From: Armatimonadetes bacterium 55-13
GTDB lineage: Bacteria; Armatimonadota; Fimbriimonadia; Fimbriimonadales; Fimbriimonadaceae
Direction: 5' to 3'
DNA length: 64,000 nt
NCBI GenBank assembly: GCA_001898035.1
Contig: MKRX01000001.1
Span: 55,618 to 119,617, forward strand
Shown: in pieces, positions 43,841 to 51,388 of the stretch
How the letters are laid out: the number at the start of each line of letters is the position of its first letter
Position numbering within the stretch: position 1 is the stretch's first letter
Translations under genes and position numbers: made by a program
The notes under the pieces: generated by a model
Databases searched by the model: none
Told to the model about the DNA's origin: nothing
The model's input: the letters and a program-made list of their open reading frames with translations, nothing else

Positions 43841-44144
43841 TCAGAACAAATACGACGGCTCCGCCGACGGGGACCTTGACGGGACTGGGGATGAAGGCTC
43901 CGGGGGGAGCGGCTTCGAAGGGCATGACGTTTACGAGCTGTTCGCGAGATTGGCAGTTCTGGCCGATCACCTTCTTCAGGGTGGGGAGATCGGGTTCATC
44001 GACGCCGATAAGGAACGTGGTGTTGCCTTCACGAAGAAAGCCACCGGTTGAGCCGATGATGGTGAACTTGAATCCGGCCTTGACGAGCTCGTCCGTGATT
44101 TTGTTCTTGTCTCGGTTATGCACGATGCAGACGACGAGCTTCAC
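43815..44144 (-). CDS. darA: PII-like cyclic di-AMP receptor
   Basis: The 109-residue protein matches DarA (YaaQ, DUF970): MKLVVCIVHNRDKNKITDELVKAGFKFTIIGSTGGFLREGNTTFLIGVD and the C-terminal VPVGGAVVFVLNVDQFERF. It is a trimeric PII-like protein that binds c-di-AMP between subunits, so the host probably makes c-di-AMP. It overlaps holB as in the Bacillus yaaQ-yaaR-holB order, but yaaR and tmk are missing here. Confidence 0.95.
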   Translation of the reverse strand: MKLVVCIVHNRDKNKITDELVKAGFKFTIIGSTGGFLREGNTTFLIGVDEPDLPTLKKVIGQNCQSREQLVNVMPFEAAPPGAFIPSPVKVPVGGAVVFVLNVDQFERF

Positions 44145-44168
44145 AACTTAGATTATAGCGGACATGAA

Positions 44169-44201
44169 AAAGCCCCCGAACAACAAAGGTTTGGGGGCTT
44201 T
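44169..44201 (-). terminator. Rho-independent terminator
   Basis: A 9-bp stem (44169-44177 with 44193-44201; AAAGCCCCC / GGGGGCTTT) runs into a five-base U run in the leftward transcript. It ends the gene at 44213-44926. Confidence 0.8.
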
Positions 44202-44212
44202 GCCCAAAGCGG

Positions 44213-44926
44213 CTATTGAAAACTTGGCGCTAATTGATGGTTTCCGATGTTGGTCAGTCGGCACTGCACGTAGGCATAAGACTCGGCCCCGCCATATTGC
44301 CAATCACCAGACAAAGTTATCGCGCTCGAAGCGCAAACAATGTCAAGGTTATGAGTAGTTTTGTAAGTTCCAGTCATGGGATCAAGAATAGGTACAAGCG
44401 GTCTTGAGTAGTTGACAACTACGGTTTTCTCATTTGGATCTCCACTTACCTCGGGAATAGAAGGATTTGGCCAATTTGCAACTAACTCAGCCATCTCAAC
44501 GAACTCAAAAAATCCACCCATTACCGAGAGTGCAGCCCTGGACGTTCCATATGAGCGATTAATCATGTCATCAGGGTCATCGGCACGGGCGACACACTTG
44601 TAGGTTATTTTCAGCTCGTAGTCCGCATTGAGGGGGGGATTGTCTCCAGGGAAACTGGGAGCCCATTCGATATCGCGAGAAATCTGGCCAATTATTCTTG
44701 AGTAGGTGTTTGCCCAGGGAAAGTAAAGCCCAACCCATGAATCAACGCCATAGAAGGCGTCTAGGCTAGATCCACTATTTGCCATATATAGGTATCCGCC
44801 ACCATCTTGGGCCGATATTGTGACAGAAGGACTGGATACCGTCAATGTTCCAGCGTGAGCAATTGATTGAATTGCAAAAAACGATGCAATGAAAAATGTG
44901 AAAGAGCGCTTAACTGTGTACTTCAT
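44213..44926 (-). CDS. Exported protein of unknown function, A/T-richer than neighbours
   Basis: ATG 44926 gives 237 residues beginning with a clear signal peptide MKYTVKRSFTFFIASFFAIQSIAHAG; an earlier ATG at 44962 would lie within a long inverted repeat and is less likely. The mature part is beta-rich (TLTVSSPSVTISAQDGG, ELKITYKCVARADD) with three Cys. No family is recognised. The codon choice (many AAT, TTT, ATA and TCA-type codons) is unlike the neighbouring GC-rich genes, which suggests recent acquisition. It follows a prepilin gene in the position where other prepilins have a small lipoprotein, but two hairpins separate them. Confidence 0.65.
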   Translation of the reverse strand: MKYTVKRSFTFFIASFFAIQSIAHAGTLTVSSPSVTISAQDGGGYLYMANSGSSLDAFYGVDSWVGLYFPWANTYSRIIGQISRDIEWAPSFPGDNPPLNADYELKITYKCVARADDPDDMINRSYGTSRAALSVMGGFFEFVEMAELVANWPNPSIPEVSGDPNEKTVVVNYSRPLVPILDPMTGTYKTTHNLDIVCASSAITLSGDWQYGGAESYAYVQCRLTNIGNHQLAPSFQ

Positions 44927-44928
44927 CG

Positions 44929-44986
44929 AAGTAATGATGACATTAATTTCTAATGTCATCATTACTTTAACAATAGCTTATTGTTA
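44929..44986. repeat. Two adjacent perfect inverted repeats between prepilin and exported protein
   Basis: A 17-bp perfect inverted repeat (44929-44945 with 44951-44967, 5-nt loop) is followed after no gap by an 8-bp one (44968-44975 with 44979-44986, 3-nt loop) that includes the prepilin stop codon. The larger repeat begins three bases from the start codon of the exported protein. Neither has a T run, so operator, attenuator or processing functions are all possible. Confidence 0.8.
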
Positions 44987-45820
44987 TTTACAGCCTGCCT
45001 TGAACGGATCCCACATCGATTCGGTGTAGGTGGTGGTGGGGGCATCGTTGACGACCTTCTTCCAGTCGAAGGATTTGGCGCTGGTATCGGCTCGGACAAC
45101 GTTCAACTGACCATTGTATCGAGCTTGGATGAGCTTCTCGGCTTCGGCATCCGAAGGAGGTCCAGACGATCGGAAGTAGGTGGAGTTGCCCAGGCTCTTC
45201 CAGTAGTACGGATAGGTGCTCGACGTCGGGTCAAAGGTTTGGCTCTTCAGAATGCACACGCCGCGCGGAAGCACGTTGTAGTAGCTTGCGTCGACGAGCA
45301 TAATGGTGTTGGAAACGTTCTCAACTGCGGTGGCCGACATGGAAGGATCCGAAGGCGTGAACATGTAGTTGTTTACGCCGTAGGAGTTCTGTCCGCCATA
45401 GCTTCGGTACGCCGCAGTATCGGTGGACGCACCGGTGGGATCGTAGCCGACCCAAGCGATCGGGTTGGTAGGCGCCTTCCACAGGTCATCGTTCTTGATG
45501 TACGGAGCAAGAAGCTGGTTGAAGAAGATTCGGGTTCGGGCACTGGAACCGAATACGGAGTCGGCAAAGGCGGCTCCTCTGCTGTTGGTGACCTTCACGT
45601 AGTCAGGGTTGGTACCGTTAACGCGATACGGGAAGTAAACATCGTCGTAGTCCTGCAGATAGATCTGGCTGGCGGTGCCGATTTGCTTAGCCTGAGCGAG
45701 TCCCTGAGACTTCTTGGCGGCGAGCTTGGCTTGCGCGAAGACCGGGAATAGGATGGCGGCGAGGATTGCGATGATTGCGATGACAACAAGCAGTTCGATA
45801 AGCGTGAATGCACGTTTCAA
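44984..45820 (-). CDS. Type IV-prepilin-like protein (unpaired copy)
   Basis: TTG 45820 is the likely start: AAGGAG lies seven bases upstream and the product then begins [22 protein letters not shown], exactly as in its paralogues; ATG 45859 would add 13 odd residues. The 278-residue protein continues [35 protein letters not shown] and a late [10 protein letters not shown], typical of DUF1559-like pseudopilins. It should be processed at the inner membrane. No lipoprotein gene follows directly, unlike the other four copies. Confidence 0.88.
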   Translation of the reverse strand: MKRAFTLIELLVVIAIIAILAAILFPVFAQAKLAAKKSQGLAQAKQIGTASQIYLQDYDDVYFPYRVNGTNPDYVKVTNSRGAAFADSVFGSSARTRIFFNQLLAPYIKNDDLWKAPTNPIAWVGYDPTGASTDTAAYRSYGGQNSYGVNNYMFTPSDPSMSATAVENVSNTIMLVDASYYNVLPRGVCILKSQTFDPTSSTYPYYWKSLGNSTYFRSSGPPSDAEAEKLIQARYNGQLNVVRADTSAKSFDWKKVVNDAPTTTYTESMWDPFKAGCK

Positions 45821-45860
45821 AGGTTTGACTCCTTGGAGAGGGGATGGTCGTTGACGCATG

Positions 45861-45891
45861 AAAAAAGCGGCCTACTTGGGCATAGGTCGCT
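45861..45891 (-). terminator. Terminator-like hairpin upstream of the unpaired prepilin
   Basis: In the leftward direction a 9-bp stem with one mismatch (45866-45874 with 45883-45891) ends in six U residues. It terminates the lipoprotein gene at 46025-46234 or acts as an attenuator in the prepilin leader, because only about 40 bases remain to the prepilin start. Confidence 0.7.
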
Positions 45892-46024
45892 ACGCTGTGA
45901 CTTGACTATTGTGCAATATTTTCTATCAAATCCTGCAACCGAATGTTAAGAGATTATTAAGAAATTGCTCTTGTTTGGATGTGATAATGGCCCCGTCAGC
46001 AGAATGCCGGTTGGGGCCTCATTA

Positions 46025-46234
46025 TCATTGTTGGCCTTGTTCGACGGCGGCATCTCTTTGTTTGCCCGCCATGTACTCGTCGTATTTGCCTGCGCGTTTG
46101 AGGTCTTCTTCCAGTTGCGCCTGAGATTGCTTTGGATAGGCCTTGTTGATTTCCGAGTTGCCAATGGGGCCGGTGGAGCCGCACCCCAAGAGGGTGAAGG
46201 TCCCAACGACGCCCAAGATCACTTTGATGGTCAT
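46025..46234 (-). CDS. Small lipoprotein paired with upstream prepilin (couplet 2)
   Basis: The ATG at 46234 shares one base with the stop of the prepilin gene (TAATG), a strong sign of coupled translation; an in-frame ATG at 46252 lies inside the prepilin gene. The 69-residue product begins [18 protein letters not shown], a lipoprotein signal with lipobox LLGC. The mature part is a charged helix (QSQAQLEEDLKRAGKYDEYMAGKQRDAA). No family is recognised, but position and type match three other lipoproteins here. Confidence 0.75.
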   Translation of the reverse strand: MTIKVILGVVGTFTLLGCGSTGPIGNSEINKAYPKQSQAQLEEDLKRAGKYDEYMAGKQRDAAVEQGQQ

Positions 46235-47229
46235 TAGCCGCCAAAACCCCACATGGGATAGTTCACATTTGTATTAGGGGTGCGGATGCCTAGGTTGCCT
46301 GCGGTTCCTCCACCATTAGGCATCCCGTGACAGTCGTTTTGGTAGGTCCAACCGGCGCTGGCTCCGCCTGAAACGCCGACCAACTCCAGTTTTGTCGGGC
46401 AGTTCGCGAGGAATTTCCCGGCCTGCATGAACTTAGCGCTGCCGTCCGAGAAGCCGAGAACGGCTCCTCCGGTGGTCGCCTTGTTATAGTCCACCTCGTT
46501 GCTCACCGTATCTGCAAAGCAGTCGGTAACGCCGCGCGGGGTCTTATAGAATTTGTTCTTCCAATATTCCCGAAAGGCTGGGGGGTAGGCCACGATGTCT
46601 TGGGTGGTGGTGCTCCATTGGTTGTCATCGGTTGCGGCGGGGATGACGCCGAGGTTATAGGTGACTTCCATGAGGATCATGGCCTCGGATGGACGAGGGA
46701 TGGCGGTTAGGGTTCCTCCCAGCCAACTGTTTCGCTTGCCCCGAGAACCTACGACGCCGGTGGCCAGATTGGGGATGTAGAGCGAACCCGTCAGTCCGTT
46801 ATTGAGAAGGAACTGGTTGAAGAGCTCGCCATCGTTATCCCAGGTTGCCTGATCTTTTTGGCGGAGGGGGTGGAAGAAGAGATCGACACTTTTGATGTAT
46901 GGCATTGCCCACTTCTGCCATGAGAAGTTATTGACTCGATTGTAGTAGGGGCCATAGCAACCGCTGGTCGCGGTGGAGTTATAGGATGCGGCTTTGAACT
47001 TGCTGTTCAGGGAGCTATAGAGTTCGCAGGCATCTTGACGAGGATAAGTGTCGTCATAGTCGCCCGCATACATGATCAGGCCGAGGCCCTGTTGCTTGAT
47101 GTTGGAAATGGTGGCAGCCTTCTTTGCTGCGGTTTTTGCCTGCGCGAACACGGGAAAGAGGATGGCCGCAAGAATCGCGATGATTGCGATGACGACCAAG
47201 AGTTCAATGAGAGTAAAGGCTCTCTTCAT
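46234..47229 (-). CDS. Type IV-prepilin-like protein, couplet 2
   Basis: ATG 47229 has AAGGAG six bases upstream; ATG 47250 would add seven residues. The 331-residue protein begins [20 protein letters not shown] and continues with [24 protein letters not shown] and [14 protein letters not shown]. Near the end it has [21 protein letters not shown], the DG-x-KF element of this family, and it closes with [13 protein letters not shown]. It is closely related to the protein at 47556-48536, which shares the ending NYPMWG, so the two probably arose by tandem duplication. Confidence 0.9.
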   Translation of the reverse strand: MKRAFTLIELLVVIAIIAILAAILFPVFAQAKTAAKKAATISNIKQQGLGLIMYAGDYDDTYPRQDACELYSSLNSKFKAASYNSTATSGCYGPYYNRVNNFSWQKWAMPYIKSVDLFFHPLRQKDQATWDNDGELFNQFLLNNGLTGSLYIPNLATGVVGSRGKRNSWLGGTLTAIPRPSEAMILMEVTYNLGVIPAATDDNQWSTTTQDIVAYPPAFREYWKNKFYKTPRGVTDCFADTVSNEVDYNKATTGGAVLGFSDGSAKFMQAGKFLANCPTKLELVGVSGGASAGWTYQNDCHGMPNGGGTAGNLGIRTPNTNVNYPMWGFGG

Positions 47230-47332
47230 GATGGCTCCTTGGGCGACCATTCATTGTCACCCTAACTGCACAAGTGTTCGCGAGGAGCGTTAATAGGATT
47301 TTAAGGGGACGTTATGGGATTGTTATTGACAT

Positions 47333-47374
47333 AAAAATGCACAAATCCACTGCATTAGGGATTTGTGCATTTTT
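47333..47374 (-). terminator. Rho-independent terminator of lipoprotein gene (couplet 3)
   Basis: A perfect 16-bp stem (47333-47348 with 47359-47374), 10-nt loop, ends in five U residues in the leftward transcript, 14 bases after the stop at 47389. Confidence 0.85.
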
Positions 47375-47388
47375 ACGTGAAGTGTTCC

Positions 47389-47559
47389 TTACTCGCCTTG
47401 TCCGCGATCTTCTTGTTGACCGCCATTCAGCTTTTCGGATGCCTCTTTAATTTGCTGCTCTTTGGATTTCACGCCGTCATTGCTGACGTCGCTGGTGCCG
47501 CCGGAACATCCGACCAGCACGGCGGAGATCAGAGCGAAGCATAGAATCAGCCGAATCAT
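47389..47559 (-). CDS. Small lipoprotein paired with upstream prepilin (couplet 3)
   Basis: ATG 47559 overlaps the prepilin stop as ATGA. The 56-residue product begins [18 protein letters not shown] (lipobox LVGC) and then has a short, very polar mature part with a charged helix ([20 protein letters not shown]). A longer open frame upstream lies inside the prepilin. The strong overlap and the recurrence of this layout support it as a real gene despite its size. Confidence 0.75.
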   Translation of the reverse strand: MIRLILCFALISAVLVGCSGGTSDVSNDGVKSKEQQIKEASEKLNGGQQEDRGQGE

Positions 47560-48536
47560 TGAGCGGTTAAACCCCACATTGGGTAGTTGAGGTTGATGTT
47601 CGGAACGGCGGCGACACGCATGACTTCCGAGCCGGTTCCACAATTGCCGTAGCTATCCATGGCGCCGTACTCGGCAACGGTTGGGGTGTTCGCAAGGAAC
47701 TTTTGGGCTTGGTAGAACTTGGCGTGACCGTCGGCAAGACCCAAAACGATTCCGTTCGCGAAGACGGTGCGGGAATCGGGCTCATTGGAGATTTCCGCCA
47801 TGTTGGGCCCGGAGCAGGTGGTCCACTTCATGAAGATGCGGCCCCAGTACTCTCGGTATGCCTGCGGGTAGACGGTTTGTGTTGCAGGGGTTGGGAGGTT
47901 GTATTCCGCAGTGGTCATGACCATCGGCGAGAAGTTGAACTTGGAGCTTCCGAATTCGAAGAGGAGCATCGCGCCGGCGACGTCTGGGATAGAGCTCTGC
48001 GTGCCACCTAGCCAACTGTTTCGGACGCGAAGGACGGCTCCGGTGCCAACGTTGATGTTCGCCGAACCTGTGAGAGCCGGGTTGATCGCGAAGCCATTAA
48101 AGATTTCTCCGCCGTTGGCCCACATCGTGGCGTCTTTCTGGCGACCCGGATGCACGAAGAGGTCGACATTCTTGGTGTAGGGCATAAACCACTTTTGCCA
48201 GGAATAGGTGTTCACGCGGTTGTAGCCATTCGGCGTGCCGCCCGGAGTACTCGGAGGCGTTCCACATCCTTGGCCAGCGGCACCATTAAGAGCGGCGGCT
48301 CTTAGTGCTGGATTGAGGGAACTGAACTGGTCGCAACCGTCCGTTTGCGGATATTTGTCGTCCCAGTCGCCACAGTACATGATGGCGGCGAGGCTAATCT
48401 GCTTCTGGTTGCTGATGGCAGCAGTCTTCTTGGCAGCAGCTTTCGCCTGTGCGAAGACGGGGAAGAGGATGGCGGCGAGGATCGCGATGATTGCGATTAC
48501 CACCAAGAGTTCAATGAGGGTAAATGCACGTTTCAT
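47556..48536 (-). CDS. Type IV-prepilin-like protein, couplet 3
   Basis: The 326-residue protein begins [20 protein letters not shown] at ATG 48536 and continues [24 protein letters not shown] and [38 protein letters not shown] element near residue 280 and the ending [10 protein letters not shown] match the copy at 46234-47229. Conserved segments such as YNRVN-YSWQKW and VRNSWLGGT are shared as well, so these two are recent paralogues. The lipoprotein start overlaps its stop. Confidence 0.9.
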   Translation of the reverse strand: MKRAFTLIELLVVIAIIAILAAILFPVFAQAKAAAKKTAAISNQKQISLAAIMYCGDWDDKYPQTDGCDQFSSLNPALRAAALNGAAGQGCGTPPSTPGGTPNGYNRVNTYSWQKWFMPYTKNVDLFVHPGRQKDATMWANGGEIFNGFAINPALTGSANINVGTGAVLRVRNSWLGGTQSSIPDVAGAMLLFEFGSSKFNFSPMVMTTAEYNLPTPATQTVYPQAYREYWGRIFMKWTTCSGPNMAEISNEPDSRTVFANGIVLGLADGHAKFYQAQKFLANTPTVAEYGAMDSYGNCGTGSEVMRVAAVPNINLNYPMWGLTAQ

Positions 48537-48658
48537 GGGATGAGTCCTAGGTTTGACCGGGCACCCCGCTCTTCGGCGGGCGGGTCTTTCAACTGTGTGG
48601 ATTTTGGCCCGATTGCGTTATGAGAATGTTAAGACCTATTGGGAAATAGGTCAAGTTA

Positions 48659-49900
48659 TTAGTAATAAATCTTGGCTTTAAGGTTGGCGGGGGAGAACTC
48701 TGTGCACTCATCCGAGAACCTCTCCTGGATTTTCTGAAGAGGAGTCATCTCTTCGATGGCATCGGCGAGCCAGTCATTTCCAGCGAGGATGTCGATGGGA
48801 CGTCGGTCGTGGACATATTCGTAAGGAGGCAGTTTCCAGGCGAAGCCGGGGAGGGTGGTTTCGGCGGAGGCGGCTTCGAATTGCGAGCCACGGGGGAGGC
48901 CCGCGGGATCGTGGAGACCGGACTGACGGATGGCCTCCTGGAGAATTCCGATGTAGGTGAGGACGGGCTGGAAGGTCTGGCGGTCGGTTACGTGGAGGAA
49001 GGCGCCACCGCAAATTTGTTTGGCGTGCTTGTTAAATGTGGGTTCGAAGGGGAGGGGGCGGAAGACGCAACCTGGTAGGTCCAGACGGTTCAGCCCTTCG
49101 GCGAACTTCCAGGCGTCGAGGAAGGGGGCTCCAAAGATTTCGAAGGGGCGGGTGGTTCCGCGACCTTCGCTGAGGTTGGTGGCCTCTAGCAGGCAGCCGC
49201 CTGGGTAGACGACGGCGGTTTCCGGGGCGGGCATGTTGGGCGAGGGCATGGCCCAGGGAAGGCCGGTGGCCTCGAAGTACATGTCACGGGACCAACCTTC
49301 CATCTCAACAATTTTGAGTTGTACGTGAGGGAAGAAGGCGTCCTTGAGGTAGCGGGCGATCTCGCCGATCGTCATGCCGTGGCGAGTGGGGACGGGATAT
49401 TGACCGACGAAAGAATCAAAACCCATGCGCAGAAGCGTGCCTTCGACCTGGGTCCCTCCGATGGGGTTGGGGCGATCCCACACCGTGACGGGGATGCCGA
49501 GGGGTTCGCAAGCCTTCATGCAGAGGGCCATGGTCCAAACGAAGGTGTAGTAGCGAGATCCGACGTCGGGGAGGTCGACGACCAACTCGTCGAGGCCTTC
49601 CAGCATAAAGGGTTGGGGCTCTCGCCATTTGCCGTAGAGCGAATGGACGACCAATCCGGTGCGCGGATCGGGCTCGCCCTCCCATTCGATCATGTTGTCT
49701 TGGGTGTGACCGAAGAGCCCGTGCTCGGGCCCGAAGATGCCGCCGATCTTGAAGTCGCCTTGTTGATGATGGGGGAGAAGGACATCGATGACGTGCCGGA
49801 CGTCTCTAGCGATGGACGCCTGGTTGCAGACGAGACCAATAGTCTTGCCTTTAAGATCGGCAAAATCGTTTCGGATAGCGACATCGAGACCGGTAAGCAT
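48659..49900 (-). CDS. DUF1343 (NamZ-like) exo-beta-N-acetylmuramidase
   Basis: The 413-residue protein matches the DUF1343 family: GKTIGLVCNQASI, FGPEHGLFG, LVVDLPDVGSRYYTFVWTM, VWDRPNPIGG, PVPTRHGMTIGEIA and PSPNMPAPETAVVYPGG. B. subtilis NamZ (YbbC) of this family (GH171) releases MurNAc from the non-reducing end of peptidoglycan fragments. The HG of EHGLFG and the RHGMT segment are in the conserved active-site region. No clear signal peptide is seen, so it may act on recycled fragments in the cytoplasm or the start may be misplaced. It is transcribed towards the prepilin array. Confidence 0.9.
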   Translation of the reverse strand: MLTGLDVAIRNDFADLKGKTIGLVCNQASIARDVRHVIDVLLPHHQQGDFKIGGIFGPEHGLFGHTQDNMIEWEGEPDPRTGLVVHSLYGKWREPQPFMLEGLDELVVDLPDVGSRYYTFVWTMALCMKACEPLGIPVTVWDRPNPIGGTQVEGTLLRMGFDSFVGQYPVPTRHGMTIGEIARYLKDAFFPHVQLKIVEMEGWSRDMYFEATGLPWAMPSPNMPAPETAVVYPGGCLLEATNLSEGRGTTRPFEIFGAPFLDAWKFAEGLNRLDLPGCVFRPLPFEPTFNKHAKQICGGAFLHVTDRQTFQPVLTYIGILQEAIRQSGLHDPAGLPRGSQFEAASAETTLPGFAWKLPPYEYVHDRRPIDILAGNDWLADAIEEMTPLQKIQERFSDECTEFSPANLKAKIYY

Positions 49901-49985
49901 CTCGCCTATTTTAAACGGTTCGCGAGGCTAGGTGTGGGTGGACCGGAAGACTTTCTCTAGGCCCTATCCTGAAGAATTTCTCTCC

Positions 49986-49994
49986 TGGTATCAT
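49986..49994 (+). promoter_or_regulatory. Possible extended -10 element for tRNA-Ala
   Basis: TGGTATCAT (49986-49994) fits an extended -10 (TGN-TATNNT) 18 bases before the tRNA. No clear -35 box is visible. Confidence 0.35.
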
Positions 49995-50011
49995 AATGAT
50001 CTTCTAGCCGT

Positions 50012-50087
50012 GGGGGCATAGCTCAGCTGGGAGAGCATCTGCTTTGCAAGCAGAGGGTCAGGGGTTCGAATCCCCTTGCCTCCACCA
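50012..50087 (+). tRNA. tRNA-Ala (anticodon UGC)
   Basis: The 76-base gene folds into a full cloverleaf. The acceptor GGGGGCA pairs with TGCCTCC (one G-U), the D arm is GCTC-AGCTGGGA-GAGC, the anticodon stem TCTGC/GCAGA carries the loop TTTGCAA with anticodon TGC, and the T arm is AGGGG-TTCGAAT-CCCCT. The CCA end is encoded (50085-50087). It stands alone between two protein genes. Confidence 0.97.
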
Positions 50088-50327
50088 CTTTCACTTTTAA
50101 ACCTCGGGCTGGCGGCTCAACACCATTCGTGGGGGCAGTTTCGTTTTTGCTCCGACCTCGCCTTTATCTTGCCCTACTCAGACTGGGGACGATTGCCTTG
50201 GGGTTCTTAACGTTCTCCGGTGAACGGATTCCTGGCTTGGGGATGTCGATTGACGCGCCTTCGACTGATGAGGCTGTGGAGCGGGCGAAGAAGCTTGTTC
50301 AGAGGGCAGGGGACAGGACGCCGCTTT

Positions 50328-50354
50328 ATAGGTCTGGAATGGCTCCAGACCTAT
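50328..50354. terminator. Perfect hairpin between tRNA region and convergent cytochrome c gene
   Basis: A perfect 11-bp stem (50328-50338 with 50344-50354), loop of 5 nt, followed by TTGTT on the plus strand, lies 11 bases from the cytochrome c stop. It overlaps the end of a 78-codon open frame (50129-50365), which argues against that frame being a gene. The rest of the gap 50088-50365 shows nothing convincing. Confidence 0.65.
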
Positions 50355-50365
50355 TTGTTCGTTGA

Positions 50366-50731
50366 CTACTTATTCTTGGCGCCAGCGGTGATCCAGTCGC
50401 TGATGATCTTGAGATCGGCGGATTTGAGGGGTTTGGCGCCCATAGGCATCGCGGGTTTTTTGGTTCCCTTTAGGTAGTCCATGAGGGGGCTCTTGGTGGG
50501 TTTGCCAGGGACGACCATTTTGCCTTTCTTACTTCCGACCATCACTTTGGCGTAGGTGGTGACATCGAACTTGCCGGCCGCGCCCGCGCCTTGGTGGCAG
50601 CCGACGCAGTTCGCCTTGAAAATGGCGTTTACGGCGGGATAGCCTTTGGTGGGCTTAGCGGGTCCTTGGGGGTAGACCAGGGCGGTTCCGAAAGGGACCA
50701 AAATCGTCGCGATTAAAAGGAGTCTGCGCAT
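50366..50731 (-). CDS. Exported c-type cytochrome, single haem
   Basis: The 121-residue protein has a signal peptide (MRRLLLIATILVPFGTALVYP) and one haem site CVGCHQ at about 42-47. A Met in MPMGAKPLK near residue 95 is a likely sixth ligand. The rest (FKANCVGCHQGAGAAGKFDV, DWITAGAKNK) resembles the Planctomycete-type cytochrome c domain. It is probably a small periplasmic electron carrier or sensor; the partner is unknown. The Imm-5-like gene lies 48 bases upstream on the same strand. Confidence 0.88.
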   Translation of the reverse strand: MRRLLLIATILVPFGTALVYPQGPAKPTKGYPAVNAIFKANCVGCHQGAGAAGKFDVTTYAKVMVGSKKGKMVVPGKPTKSPLMDYLKGTKKPAMPMGAKPLKSADLKIISDWITAGAKNK

Positions 50732-50779
50732 CGTCCGGTGATTTTACAAACATTTAACGGGGAGACCAAGGTTTGTTGC

Positions 50780-51313
50780 CTATGGACTTCGGAGGGAGGC
50801 TTCGATTTGGGCGCAGAGATAAGCGAGCGGACCTTTCCCTGGACGGCGAGCGGGTAGGTGTCGCACGAGTTGGCGTACCTCGCCAGGGACATGTTGGATT
50901 GCCCACTCGATCTCTGGGATCGCGGCGGATTGTGTTCCTGCCTGCAGCGCAATGGCGTGAGCGCTATAGGCGATGGGGCTGACAATGTGATTGACCTGAT
51001 GAGAGGAGGCGATAGGGTGAGTGTAAGCGGTGGCGGCGGCGAGGCCGGCGGCTCGAGCGGCGGCGGATGCTGCGGGATGGACGGTCTCTTTGGAAGCGGC
51101 CAGGGAGGCCCATGCGACTTGTCGAAGATGGGCGGTTCGAGGGCCGCCTTGGGCGAATATTCGAGTTGAGACGAGAGCCTCCTGGGGACGGAGATCGAGG
51201 GGGGATTCCGATTCGAAAATGGGGAGGGAACGTTCGGCGCAGGAGGCGGCCCAGTCAGCGAGGATTCTGAGCACGTCTAGCGTTAGCGGCGGTTTCCCTG
51301 GAGTCTGGGACAT
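50780..51313 (-). CDS. Imm-5-like helical protein (putative immunity protein family)
   Basis: ATG 51313 gives 177 residues; an earlier start at 51352 would lie in an inverted repeat. The pattern LRILADWAASCAERSLPIFESESPLDLRPQEALVSTRIFAQG followed by Ala-rich helices (AAARAAGLAAATAYTHP) matches proteins annotated as putative immunity proteins with an Imm-5-like domain. No polymorphic toxin gene is found nearby, so a true immunity role is not supported. It should be cytoplasmic. Confidence 0.7.
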   Translation of the reverse strand: MSQTPGKPPLTLDVLRILADWAASCAERSLPIFESESPLDLRPQEALVSTRIFAQGGPRTAHLRQVAWASLAASKETVHPAASAAARAAGLAAATAYTHPIASSHQVNHIVSPIAYSAHAIALQAGTQSAAIPEIEWAIQHVPGEVRQLVRHLPARRPGKGPLAYLCAQIEASLRSP

Positions 51314-51326
51314 GTTGGGATCGATT

Positions 51327-51355
51327 GAGTTGGCGTGGGAGGTCCACGCCAACTC
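51327..51355. repeat. Perfect inverted repeat between hydrolase and Imm-5-like genes
   Basis: A perfect 12-bp stem (51327-51338 with 51344-51355) with a 5-nt loop sits between the stop of the hydrolase gene (51389) and the start of the next gene. It has no T run; it may terminate or process the leftward transcript. Confidence 0.7.
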
Positions 51356-51388
51356 ATCCTTCTGACGGCAATCCTCTAGAGTTGTTCC

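Noticed and set aside
50129-50365. 78-codon frame after the tRNA
   Set aside because: Its end lies in a perfect terminator-like hairpin, it has no ribosome site and no family resemblance. It could be a decayed gene, but it is not supported.
50780-51313. Toxin-immunity locus suggested by the Imm-5-like protein
   Set aside because: Neighbouring genes encode a cytochrome c and a peptidase-like hydrolase; no polymorphic toxin, Rhs or secretion gene is near.
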